Below, piece by piece: positions 27,205-35,704 of a stretch of DNA of 64,000 bases. Numbering within the stretch: the first letter of the stretch is position 1; the number at the start of each line of letters is the position of its first letter. The position numbers and the translations under genes were made by a program. This DNA is from CBDFKJ01 sp965248805 (GTDB lineage Bacteria; Pseudomonadota; Alphaproteobacteria; UBA6615), in contig CBDFKJ010000007.1 of assembly GCA_965248805.1 (NCBI GenBank), positions 496,001 through 560,000 of the forward strand, written 5' to 3'. The notes below the pieces were generated by a model. The model was not told the origin of the DNA. It ran no database searches and saw only the letters and a program-made list of their open reading frames with translations.

Positions 27205-27400
27205 TCCGGTGGCCTTATGAGCTTCGGCGCCGATTATCCGGACGTGTATCGGCGTGCGGCCGGCTACATCGCGCGGATTTTGGCTGGCGAGACCGGGGGA
27301 TTTGCCAATACAGCAGCCCGAAAAGTTCGACTTCATCATCAACCTCCGCACCGCCCGCGCGCGCGGCATCGAGATCCAACGGACGCGCGCTAACTGTATT
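27205..27400 (+). pseudogene. C-terminal fragment of an ABC-transporter substrate-binding protein (TrpX/DUF534 type)
   Basis: The frames read GGLMSFGADYPDVYRRAAGY and IARILAGE, then after a shift near 27295 GDLPIQQPEKFDFIINLRTA and RARGIEI. This is the standard end of substrate-binding proteins of this type, which normally finish with PPTLLARADEVIE-like residues; that end is missing. No permease or ATPase gene is adjacent. It is a relic. Confidence 0.75.
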
Positions 27401-27484
27401 GCCCTTGATCTCAAAAGTGGTCTAGGCTGGCGCTCACAAATTTGCGTGGTATGTGATAATCTCGGGTTAGTAATGGAGGATGAC

Positions 27485-27736
27485 ATGAAGAAGATACTCG
27501 TTGCTGTGGTCGCCGCTACGATATTGGTCCCTATCGCGGCATTTGGAGTTGAGTCGACTGGCAAGGTGAAAACGTGGGACGCCGACGCGAGGACGATTAC
27601 GCTGGAGAACGACGTGGCCTGCCGGCTCACCGCTGGAGCGAGGGTCCCGAGCGACTTGGCAGTTGGCAAGGAAGTCGTGCTCTCGTACATAGTAAGGCCG
27701 ACCGAAAACCTCTGCCGCTCGGTCATTGTCAGGTAG
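27485..27736 (+). CDS. DUF1344-like small periplasmic protein
   Basis: An 83-aa protein with a clean signal peptide (MKKILVAVVAATILVPIAAF). The mature part STGKVKTWDADARTITLEND is the DUF1344 signature, a small beta-rich domain; the rest (VPSDLAVGKEVVLSYIVRPT, then ENLCRSVIVR) has two Cys that could pair. GGAGG lies 7 bases before the ATG. It is a single gene with no clear operon partner. Function unknown. Confidence 0.8.
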   Translation: MKKILVAVVAATILVPIAAFGVESTGKVKTWDADARTITLENDVACRLTAGARVPSDLAVGKEVVLSYIVRPTENLCRSVIVR

Positions 27737-27847
27737 ACAATCGGAAAGTAGACCGTCGCGTCCGACCTGGCGGCACAGGGGTGCCAGAGCCGAGTTGCCA
27801 CAGAGCTGATCGAGTAGCGATCGACGCGCGCACGCCTTGAGAACGCC

Positions 27848-28558
27848 ATGAGCACCCCCCTGCTTGTAGGTGCCTGCGTAGCTTTGACACTGACGGCGCA
27901 AAGCGCCGCCGGCACAGAAATACGCACGCTCACCGGCAAGGATCTACTCGACGATCCCGCCGTTTCGTTCCCGACCACCGAGCCCAGTGTAGACGGCAAG
28001 TCCCTGGTGTTCGGGCCAGGTGTCGGCGCGTTCGAGAAGCTGATCGCGGTGCCGGTCGTTCCCGGCGGCAGCTATGGCCGATCGCAGCTGCCTCTCACGC
28101 TGTCGGCCCTGATGAAGCTGACGCGCCTGGACTGCGTCAACGAGTGCGACTTCGAGCCGTGGATCGGTTTCAGTGACGGCACTCACATAGTCGGTGTACA
28201 CACGGCCGCGGACGCGTCAGGTCAGGGCTTTACGTTCGAGCTCACCGATGAAGGGTCAGTCGGTCGCAACCCAGAGAGCGATCTGCTGTTCGCAGGTGCT
28301 GGTTACCCGGAGATCGGTGAGTCGCTTGCTGTGCTTGTGCGTTTGATCCTCGACGCGACGGGCGCGGCGGTTGAGCTTTCGTACTTGGGCGGCTCGGGCC
28401 GTGCCACGAGCGACGTCACACTAGATCTGACTCGCGACATCAGCTTGCTGCTGCTACGCGGCGCCTCTGGCGACCAGTACCAGCTGGACACAGTTACCGT
28501 CTCTGTCGCGCCGAATCGCTACTTCGGCGACGTTTCCCCGGGTGACCGGCCTGACTGA
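27848..28558 (+). CDS. Exported protein of unknown function
   Basis: A 236-aa protein with a short signal peptide (LLVGACVALTLTAQSAAG). The mature part is acidic and beta-rich in pattern (VVPGGSYGRSQLPLTLSALM, NECDFEPWIGFSDGTHIVGV, GASGDQYQLDTVTVSVAP), which suggests a jelly-roll or carbohydrate-binding-like sandwich. The first Cys pair (DCVNEC) could form a disulfide. It ends DVSPGDRPD without a membrane anchor. I do not recognise the family. It lies 111 bp downstream of the DUF1344 gene. Confidence 0.65.
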   Translation: MSTPLLVGACVALTLTAQSAAGTEIRTLTGKDLLDDPAVSFPTTEPSVDGKSLVFGPGVGAFEKLIAVPVVPGGSYGRSQLPLTLSALMKLTRLDCVNECDFEPWIGFSDGTHIVGVHTAADASGQGFTFELTDEGSVGRNPESDLLFAGAGYPEIGESLAVLVRLILDATGAAVELSYLGGSGRATSDVTLDLTRDISLLLLRGASGDQYQLDTVTVSVAPNRYFGDVSPGDRPD

Positions 28559-28641
28559 GTTGCCTGTGCCTACCAGAAGTTAGTTTCGGACGAAGCATTG
28601 ATGAAGTCCGCCAACGTAGGGTACACACGCGCCAGTGGGTC

Positions 28642-29779
28642 TAGTGGATTGATTGGAATGAAAGAGTCCGAATTGGGATTCCGTATTTTGCTGTGTTATG
28701 CGAATCTGGCGCATGCGCAGTGGAATCTCCTTCACCCTATCCGCCGGCGACCGTCAGCGATTGCGCGCGGTCGTCGCGGATCCCAAGAGCCCGCAGAAAC
28801 ACGTCTGGCGGGCACATATTGTCCTTCTCAGCGGCGAGGGTCTGGGCACCTCGGCGATCATGACCGAGACCGGCAAGTCCAAGACCTGCGTGTGGCGCTG
28901 GCAAGAGCGGTTCATGCACGAGGGTGTCGGCGGCCTGCTTCGCGACAAGTCCCGTCCGCCCGGCAAGGCGCCGGTCCCGCTCGATCGTGTCGCCGAGATC
29001 GTGCGCCTGACGCAGCAACCGCCGCCGTTTGAGGCGACCCACTGGACGTTGCGCGCGATCGCCAGGGCGGCCGGTATTGCCGCCTCGACGGTGCAGGCGA
29101 TCTGGAAGGCTCACGGTCTCAGCCCGCACCGCTGGCGCAACTTCAAGCTGTCGACCGACCCTGCCTTCGCCGAGAAACTCACCGATATCGTCGGCCTGTA
29201 TGTCGACCCGCCGGCCCATGCGGTGGTGTTGTCGATCGATGAGAAGTCACAGATCCAGGCGCTCGACCGCCGGTCTGCCGATGAAGAAGGGACGCGCCGG
29301 CACCATGACTACAAACGGCACGGCACGACCACGCTGTTTGCGGCGCTCAACGTTCTGGACGGAACGGTGATCGGCCAGAACATGCAGCGCCACCGCCATC
29401 AGGAGTTCATCCGCTTCCTCAACCGCATCGAGCGCACGGTGCCGGCGGACAAGGCCATCCACGCGATCGTCGACAACTACGCGGCGCACAACAAGGACAA
29501 GGTCCGCGCCTGGCTCGCCCGCCATCCGCGCTGGACTTTCCACTTCACACCGACCTCCTGCTCGTGGCTCAATGCCGTCGAGGGCTTCTTCGCAAAACTC
29601 ACCCGGCGGCGGCTCAAGCACGGCGTCTTCCATTCCGTCGTCGATCTCCAGGCCGCAATCAACCGCTTCGTCCGCGAATACAATGCGGCCAACCCACAGC
29701 CATTCATATGGAAAGCCGACCCCGACGACATCATCGCAGCCCGAAACCGAGGGTTCCAAACGTTGGAATCAATCCACTA
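28642..29779 (+). mobile_element. IS630 copy 3 (1138 bp), in a CTAG site
   Basis: TA at each edge, flanked by C and G. The right edge is immediately followed by GGTCCGGACTCATAACCA, which appears to be the end of the next IS element, so it may have inserted at that element's border. Confidence 0.9.
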
Positions 29780-29780
29780 G
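28698..29780 (+). CDS. IS630-family transposase (360 aa), copy 3
   Basis: Identical in protein to copy 1 (RAIARAAG and PFIWKADP variants). Complete, with the stop codon completed by the CTAG target. Confidence 0.9.
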   Translation: MRIWRMRSGISFTLSAGDRQRLRAVVADPKSPQKHVWRAHIVLLSGEGLGTSAIMTETGKSKTCVWRWQERFMHEGVGGLLRDKSRPPGKAPVPLDRVAEIVRLTQQPPPFEATHWTLRAIARAAGIAASTVQAIWKAHGLSPHRWRNFKLSTDPAFAEKLTDIVGLYVDPPAHAVVLSIDEKSQIQALDRRSADEEGTRRHHDYKRHGTTTLFAALNVLDGTVIGQNMQRHRHQEFIRFLNRIERTVPADKAIHAIVDNYAAHNKDKVRAWLARHPRWTFHFTPTSCSWLNAVEGFFAKLTRRRLKHGVFHSVVDLQAAINRFVREYNAANPQPFIWKADPDDIIAARNRGFQTLESIH

Positions 29781-30600
29781 GGTCCGGACTCATAACCATT
29801 AGCTGACGGTAGCGGCGAGACAGACGGCGGCGAGGAAGTTTTGGGCGAGGCGGTCATAGCGGGTTGCGATTCTGCGGAAGTCTTTCAGCCGGCCGAACAT
29901 GCGCTCGATGGCGTTGCGGTCGCGATAGAGCGCCGGGCTGAAGCACGGCTTCCAGCGGCGGTTGGCCTTCGGCGGGATGTTCGGAGCGACGCCTCTGCTC
30001 TCGATCTTGCGGCGAACGGCGTCGCTGTCATAGCCCTTGTCGCCAGTCAGGATCGAGGTGGCCGGCATCCGCTCCAGCAGCGGCCGCTGTGCAGTCCGCC
30101 ACTTGGCCGCCGGTCAGCAGGAAGGCGAACGGGCGGCAGAGGCCATCGGTCAGCGCATGGATCTTCGTGGTGCGCCCGCCGCGGGAGCGGCCAATGGCCT
30201 GCGTGTGCTCCCCCCTTTGCCGCCCGAGGCGCAGCGATGAGCCTTCACCGCCGAGGAATCGATCAACACTTGCGCCGGCGGCCCACCCGCCGAAGCCAGA
30301 GCGTGGAATATCCCTGTCCACACGCCTTTGGCCGCCCACCGCACGAAGCGATTGTAGAGCGTCTTGCGCGGGCCATAGACGGACGGCGCATCGACCCAAC
30401 GTCCGCCGGACTTCAACACATGGATGATACCGCTTATAACGCGGCGGTCGTCGACTCTCGGCTTGCCGCGCGTATCCGTCGGCAGATGCGGCACGAGCCG
30501 CGCAAACTGTTCCTCGCTCAGCCAGAACGTATCGTCCATCGCAACACTCCCGCAGTTTGGGAGCGTGAATCACATCGCGCCGCGTCGGCTCAAGCGATTT
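29781..30600 (-). mobile_element. Second IS427-like IS5-family element (ends approximate)
   Basis: The body is defined by the transposase remnants at 29799-30539. The left end probably begins at GGTCCGGACTCATAACCA (29781). The right end near 30600 is my estimate; I could not align a convincing inverted repeat. No gene is visible from 30601 to 30756. Confidence 0.55.
29799..30539 (-). pseudogene. IS427-like transposase with two frame changes
   Basis: The first frame begins MDDTFWLSEEQFARLVPHLP and runs to VLIDSSAVKAHRCASGGKGG. There an A/G run (GCAAAGGGGGGAG) parallels the slippery run of the element at 4501 and gives a natural -1 shift to EHTQAIGRSRGGRTTKIHAL and LLTGGQVADCTAA. A further one-base change near 30080 is needed to reach ERMPATSILTGDKGYDSDAV and NAIERMFGRLKDFRRIATRY. 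The first shift may be programmed; the second is disabling. Confidence 0.75.
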
Positions 30601-30756
30601 ATGCCTAAGAAAGCAGACGTTCGGGACCGCGCCGAGGACATCGATATGGCATGTCACGCGTGACGTTTACCGCTCGAATTTTGGGGTACAAGTTTCGCGC
30701 ACCTCTCCTTACGTGAATGAGACCGCCAGAAACCGCGTCGACTGGAGCCTGCTCCA

Positions 30757-31057
30757 ATGAACCACCCAAAACTCACGCCAAAGCAGCAGCGGTTCGTCGA
30801 GGAATACCTCGTTGATCTGAACGCCACCCGAGCCGCGATCAGGGTCGGATACAGCGAGAAGACGGCATACTCGCAGGGCCAGCGGCTGTTGAAGCATGCT
30901 GAAATAGCGCGCGCTGTAAATGCGGCCCAGGAGGCACGCACCGAGCGGACGAAGATCGACCAAGATTGGGTGATCGAAAAACTAATCGGCGTCTATGAGA
31001 CGGCGATTGCGGGCCAGCCGCGTAATCCTGCGGCCGCCAATCGGGCGCTGGAGTTGC
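30757..31057 (+). pseudogene. Phage terminase small subunit, 3' end lost at an IS630 fragment
   Basis: MNHPKLTPKQQRFVEEYLVD, LNATRAAIRVGYSEKTAYSQ, then RLLKHAEIARAVNAAQEART is the classical small-terminase N-terminal domain that recognises packaging DNA. The gene reads on to NRALELL and stops inside the IS630 end at 31058. The C-terminal part is not in the window, so the IS probably mediated a deletion that removed it and the phage packaging genes. A GC-rich leader without a clear Shine-Dalgarno precedes the ATG. Confidence 0.8.
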
Positions 31058-31116
31058 TAGTGGATTGATTCCAACGTTTGGAACCCTCGGTTTCGGGCTG
31101 CGATGATGTCGTCGGG
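31058..31116 (-). mobile_element. 59-bp IS630 terminal fragment
   Basis: Matches the transposase 3' end and outer repeat of the full IS630 copies from TAGTGGATTGATTCCAACG to GATGATGTCGTCGGG, then breaks off at 31116. The preceding C places it in a former CTAG site. The remaining 1.08 kb is missing: a deletion starting inside the IS. Confidence 0.85.
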
Positions 31117-31197
31117 CGCAAGGCGGGAAACGACAAGTTCGGCGTGCGCAGCGCCGGACGGCTCTACGTCCTCGAGGTACGCCGGTTCGACCGGTAG
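31117..31197 (+). pseudogene. C-terminal scrap of an unidentified gene
   Basis: From the IS breakpoint one frame reads KAGNDKFGVRSAGRLYVLEV and RRFDR before a TAG. Its composition looks like the end of a real protein, but I cannot name it. It is the far side of the deletion that removed the rest of the IS630 and the terminase. Confidence 0.3.
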
Positions 31198-31208
31198 CTG
31201 CGATTGAC

Positions 31209-32465
31209 CTACGAATGCGCCGCGCGACCGCGACGGGCGGCGATCAGCGGCACGCTGATGGCAACCAGCGCGCACACCGAGCAGGCGATCAGCGCAACGA
31301 CCATTGGGTACGGTGTATCATTCAGGAACAGGCCGAGTATCTGCACGACGCAAGCGGCGATGACCATCTGTAGGAAGACCCCCAGGCCGGTGGCCGCGCC
31401 GGCCGCGCGCGGATCGACGTTGACTATCCCCGCCTGCGCATTCGGCATCGTCAGGCCGTTGCTGAATGCGAACAGGATCGCCGGCCCGAATATGCTGAGC
31501 GGCTCGGCAGGCCACACCGAAATCAGCAGCGCGATCAACAGTGTGGCAGTCAATGACAACAACGACCCGACAAGGATCATTCCGTTCGTGCCCACGCGCC
31601 GCGACACGCGCGCGGCCGCGAAATTGCCGGCCATGAAGCCCAGCGACACGACGATGAAGTAGACACCATATTCTGCAGCGCCGCGTCCCATCTGGTCGAT
31701 GACCACAAGCGGCGCCGCCGAGGCGAAGGCTAGGAAAATGGAAATCGAGAACGCGCTCTGCAAGGCATAGCCGCAATAGGCCGGGACCCTCAGCAAGCGG
31801 CCGTAACTGGCCAGCATGGTAGCCAGGCCCGGCATCGGCACAGGCGTCATGTTGGTCTCGACGATGTGCCCCCGCGCAGCCACGGCCACCGCTGCCCCGG
31901 CGACGGCGACGAAGAGGAACACCGAGCGCCAGCCGAACAGATCCGCCAGCACGCCGCCGATCGACGGTGCCAACATCGGCGCCACAACCATCGCGATCGT
32001 CAGATAGGCAAAGACGCTGGCCACCCGGTCGGCGCTGAAAACATCACGGACGATGGCGCGCGACAGGACCAGCCCGGCGGCGCCGCCGGCGGCCTGCGCG
32101 ATCCTGCCGCCGACCAGGACCCAGATGTTGGGGGCCACGGTGCACACGACGCTGCCGACGACGAACAATGCAAGTCCGAACAACAGCAGCGGTCGCCGTC
32201 CGTGTCGATCGGACAGCGGTCCATACAGAAGGGTCGCGAACGCGATCGCCACCATCGACAGGCTAAGCGGCATCTGCGCCAGACTTGGCGTGATGGCAAA
32301 GTCGACCTGGATCGCAGGCACGGCCGGTAGGTAGATCTGCATCGACAGCGGCGCCACCGCAGCGACGCCGACGAGCACCACCAGGAAAACCGTCGATGGC
32401 GAGGACGGGGCGGCCGCCGCGGCCGGCGCCCGGGAGACGCTCGGCGCCGGCTGCGGGATATCCAT
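31209..32465 (-). CDS. Bcr/CflA-family MFS drug exporter
   Basis: A 418-aa protein with 12 hydrophobic segments. MFS motif A is LYGPLSDRHGRRPLLLFGLA (near residue 80); the Bcr/CflA-type start VAPLSMQIYLPAVPAIQVDF and the 4th-helix region GRIAQAAGGAAGLVLSRAIV are also clear. The N-terminus carries an Ala/Pro-rich cytosolic tail of about 25 residues. It exports drugs or small metabolites by proton antiport; the substrate cannot be inferred. It lies 4 bp downstream of the OmpA-like gene on the same strand, so they are probably cotranscribed. Confidence 0.85.
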   Translation of the reverse strand: MDIPQPAPSVSRAPAAAAAPSSPSTVFLVVLVGVAAVAPLSMQIYLPAVPAIQVDFAITPSLAQMPLSLSMVAIAFATLLYGPLSDRHGRRPLLLFGLALFVVGSVVCTVAPNIWVLVGGRIAQAAGGAAGLVLSRAIVRDVFSADRVASVFAYLTIAMVVAPMLAPSIGGVLADLFGWRSVFLFVAVAGAAVAVAARGHIVETNMTPVPMPGLATMLASYGRLLRVPAYCGYALQSAFSISIFLAFASAAPLVVIDQMGRGAAEYGVYFIVVSLGFMAGNFAAARVSRRVGTNGMILVGSLLSLTATLLIALLISVWPAEPLSIFGPAILFAFSNGLTMPNAQAGIVNVDPRAAGAATGLGVFLQMVIAACVVQILGLFLNDTPYPMVVALIACSVCALVAISVPLIAARRGRAAHS

Positions 32466-32469
32466 AACG

Positions 32470-34035
32470 CTAGCGCTGCGTCAGCTTGAATTCGATACGG
32501 CGGTTGCGCCGGTAGGCGATTTCGTCATCGCCGGCCTCAAGCGGATGGAACTCGCCGAAACCAGCGGGCACCAAGCGGCTCGGCCCGATGCCTCTGTCGA
32601 TGAGGAATTTCACCACCGAGGTGGCGCGCGCCGTCGACAGCTCCCAATTGGACGGATAGGCGGGCGTGCTGATCGGCCGGGTGTCGGTATGACCATCCAC
32701 ACGCAGCACCCAGTCGACATCGGCGGGAATCGTCTCCGCAATCTCCGCAAGCGTGGTCGCTAGCTGGTCGAGTTGCGCCTGGCCATCATCGCCGATCTCG
32801 GCCTCGCCAGTGGCGAACAGAACCTCCGACTGAAACACAAAGCGGTCGCCGACGATGTTGATGTCGGGGCGTTCGCCGAGCACTTCGCGCAGTCGTCCGA
32901 AAAACTCCGAGCGATAGCGGGCCAGCTCCTGAACCTTGGACGCGAGGGCCACGTTCAGCCGTGCCTGCAGGTTCTCGATGACGGCTTCGCGTTCCTGGTT
33001 CTTGGCCTCGGACGCTTCCAGGACCACGCTGACGGCTGCCAACTGCAGCTTCAGCGCACCCAACCGGTCGTTCAGCAGGCCGATCTGCTCTTTGGCCGCT
33101 TCGGCGGCGCGATCTTCCTCTGCCGCGCCCTCGCGCACCTCGATCAGGACCGCTTCCAACTCCGCCACTCGATCCTTGCGCGATTCCAGCTCGCGCTGCG
33201 CCACGTCCGCGCGTTCCTCCTGTTCGGTTAGTCGTGCCTCGAGCTCGATCCGGCGGACGCGCAATGCGCCGACCTCGGCTACCAGCTGCTCACCCTCGGT
33301 TTTGGACGTGTTCAGTTGCTCGGTGAGCGCCGCGGCTTCCAGCCGCGCGTCGGTGAGGCCCTTCTCGGCAGCAGCCGCAGCAGCCGTCTGCGCGGCGAAG
33401 TCGCCCTCCAGGTTCGCACGCACTTCACGTAGCGTCTCGTTCTCCCGATTCAGACTCTCGATCTCCAACAATCGGGCCGCCGTCTGCTCCGCCTCGACCG
33501 CGGCAGCGCGCTCGGCATCCTGCAGCCGCTGCGCCAACCCATCGCGTTCGTCCAGGACCGTGGCGTAGGCGGTTCGGGTCTCTTCGATGCCAGCGCGCAG
33601 GTCTTCACCGTTGCGCTGCTCCTCCTGCAACTGCCGCCCGATGTCGGCGATGCGCGTTTCAAGGTCTGCCAGCATGCCGTCGCGTTCATCGGTCAAACGA
33701 ACCAACTGGTCGCGCAACTCCTCGCGCGATACCTGAAGATCATCTCGTATATCGGTCAAACCAATGGTTTTATCCCGCAGCGCCTCGTTCTCCTCCCGGC
33801 GGCTGGACAACAACCCGATGGCCTGATCCACCTGTTCGTTGAGAAACCTAAGCTGCTGGTCGGCCGCGTCCGAGCGCTGGTTCATGCGTTGCACGCGGGC
33901 TTCGATCGCATCCAGCAGCCCCTTGATCTCGTCATAGTTCGCGGCCTCCGGACCGGCCGGCGGCTGGACTTGTGCGAATAGTTCGGACGAGATCACCAGG
34001 CACATGACCAGAGCCGCGCCGATCCAGCGTGACAT
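32470..34035 (-). CDS. Coiled-coil envelope protein with OmpA-like peptidoglycan-binding domain
   Basis: A 521-aa protein. The signal peptide (AALVMCLVISSELFAQ) is followed by about 330 residues of nearly unbroken coiled coil rich in Glu, Arg, Ala and Leu (RLTDERDGMLADLETRIADI, ELNTS-type heptads). The C-terminal OmpA domain includes FVFQSEVLFATGEAEIGDDG, VLRVDGHTDTRPIS, WELSTARATSVVKFLIDRGI and RRNRRIEFKLTQR. It should span the periplasm and hold peptidoglycan. It is the first gene of the pair with the MFS exporter; 34036-34333 is a divergent promoter region shared with the histidine kinase. Confidence 0.85.
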   Translation of the reverse strand: MSRWIGAALVMCLVISSELFAQVQPPAGPEAANYDEIKGLLDAIEARVQRMNQRSDAADQQLRFLNEQVDQAIGLLSSRREENEALRDKTIGLTDIRDDLQVSREELRDQLVRLTDERDGMLADLETRIADIGRQLQEEQRNGEDLRAGIEETRTAYATVLDERDGLAQRLQDAERAAAVEAEQTAARLLEIESLNRENETLREVRANLEGDFAAQTAAAAAAEKGLTDARLEAAALTEQLNTSKTEGEQLVAEVGALRVRRIELEARLTEQEERADVAQRELESRKDRVAELEAVLIEVREGAAEEDRAAEAAKEQIGLLNDRLGALKLQLAAVSVVLEASEAKNQEREAVIENLQARLNVALASKVQELARYRSEFFGRLREVLGERPDINIVGDRFVFQSEVLFATGEAEIGDDGQAQLDQLATTLAEIAETIPADVDWVLRVDGHTDTRPISTPAYPSNWELSTARATSVVKFLIDRGIGPSRLVPAGFGEFHPLEAGDDEIAYRRNRRIEFKLTQR

Positions 34036-34333
34036 GGCGACCTCCTTCGTTGCCGAAATCGGGACAGACGGTGGTTAAGGCTCGCCGACACAATGCACGC
34101 ACTCGAGCGCGCGCCGCAATGGCCGCAATTCACGCCCGGCGATCACGGTCGCGAACATAAGGCCGGCGAAAGAACGATCGCGCGCGGGCATGAATATACA
34201 GCAATACGTGCGGGCCATGGAAAAACGCGAGAAACTGAGGCAATCTAGGCGTTTCAGCCGTCGAATCGGATCCGGTGCGCCGCACGTCGCGTCGACTACC
34301 GCGGCGATCGCGGCAAGTTGATCGCCGTAGGTT

Positions 34334-35581
34334 TTGGGCGCGCGGCCTGTGGACAGCAAGAAGCAATCACTCCCAGCGCCGGCCGATTCGCCGTCGGGTG
34401 CGGAATGCGAACCGGCCGCCGAACGTTATCAGGACATGCTAAGTTCGGCGGTGGACTGGCTGTGGGAAACGGATGCCCACGGCCGGTTTGTATATGTCTC
34501 GGAGGGGGTATCCGAGACCCTGGAAATCGGTGCGTCGGGCCTCCTCGGCACGCGGCTCATCGACATGGTCGACGAAGACCACGCGGTGCGACGGTTGGAA
34601 CAGGCGATGGTCGAGGGGCGGCCGTTCCGCGAGTCGAGTATTGGCTTGTGTGTCGGCGATCGTGCGAGTCGCGGGTTCCGGCTGACGGGCGCCGCCTATC
34701 TCGATAAGGAGAGTCGGGTCCGGGGCTACCGCGGCACGGCGACCGCGATCGATGACGGCGAGGCGCAGGCCACAGCCGACACCGCGCACCGCCTGTTCGC
34801 CATGCTTGAGGAGGCGCTGACGCAAAAGGATCAGCTCGAATGGGAGTTATCCACTCGCGGCCATGAGGCGTTTCGCGCCCGACTGGCGGCCTTGGCGCAC
34901 GAGCTGCGCACTCCGCTCAACGCAATCATCCCGTTCGCCGACGCGATCCGCAAGCGCGTGCTTGGCGACGATCTGTCGCGCTATGTCGAGTACGCGCAAG
35001 CCATCTATGAAGGCGGAAACCACCTGCTGGAGTTGATCAATACAAGCGTCGAGCTGGCCCATCTGGAGGCGCAGCGCCGCGACCATGTGCAGGAGCGCAT
35101 CGCCTTGCACGAGCTGGTGTCGAGCATGTGTCGCATGCAGAGTGGCCCCGCAGAAGCCGCCGGCATATCTCTGGTCAACGAGTTGGCCGACGCGCCCGTG
35201 TATGTGTACGGCGAATCGCAGGCCGTGCGGCAGATCGTGCTCTACCTGCTGACCAACGCCATAAAGTTCGGTGCCGCCGACGACCGAATTGGCGTCGCCG
35301 ATGCGCCGGATAGGCAGGGTTTTGCGGGCATCATCGTGTGGGACACCGGTGTCGGCATCGACGCGGCGGAGCAGGAGAAGATTTTCGCCAAGCACTACCG
35401 CGTCGCGCCGCGCGACGCGGCGCAACAGCCCGAGGGCAGCGGTTTGGGCCTGGCGATTTCGCGTGAACTGGCACGCGCCATGGGCGGCGACATCGCCGTT
35501 GCCAGTGAGCCCGGGGTCGGCTCTCGCTTTACGTTGTACTTACCGACGCAATCCCAGGCCCGAGCCGCGAGCGCGCAATAG
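34334..35581 (+). CDS. PAS-containing sensor histidine kinase
   Basis: A 415-aa protein, no membrane helix. The PAS domain (AVDWLWETDAHGRFVYVSEG, then LLGTRLIDMVDEDHAVR) covers about residues 35-140. The HisKA phospho-acceptor block is LAALAHELRTPLNAIIPFAD with His near residue 189. The ATPase domain shows YLLTNAIKFG (N box), VWDTGVGIDAAEQEKIFAKH (G1) and GSGLGLAISRELARAMGGDI (G2). The start is uncertain: TTG at 34334 or GTG at 34349. It lies upstream of a DUF2336 gene and a second kinase, forming a signalling cluster. Confidence 0.85.
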   Translation: MGARPVDSKKQSLPAPADSPSGAECEPAAERYQDMLSSAVDWLWETDAHGRFVYVSEGVSETLEIGASGLLGTRLIDMVDEDHAVRRLEQAMVEGRPFRESSIGLCVGDRASRGFRLTGAAYLDKESRVRGYRGTATAIDDGEAQATADTAHRLFAMLEEALTQKDQLEWELSTRGHEAFRARLAALAHELRTPLNAIIPFADAIRKRVLGDDLSRYVEYAQAIYEGGNHLLELINTSVELAHLEAQRRDHVQERIALHELVSSMCRMQSGPAEAAGISLVNELADAPVYVYGESQAVRQIVLYLLTNAIKFGAADDRIGVADAPDRQGFAGIIVWDTGVGIDAAEQEKIFAKHYRVAPRDAAQQPEGSGLGLAISRELARAMGGDIAVASEPGVGSRFTLYLPTQSQARAASAQ

Positions 35582-35704
35582 CGAAAATGCGCGATGTCTT
35601 TGCGCAACGGGCCGCGACGTCTTCCGCTGTGCACATGTGGACTATCGATCGCGTCTTTTAACTTGCCCTGTGCAAGGGGCGTCAGTACACGGCGTCTGTC
35701 CAAT

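Noticed and set aside
26833..27999. A 388-residue open frame on the minus strand
   Set aside because: It is antisense to the DUF1344 gene, the exported-protein gene and the substrate-binding fragment, which have family motifs, signal peptides and a ribosome-binding site. Its own composition (Arg/Ser/Thr-rich) is that of a shadow frame.
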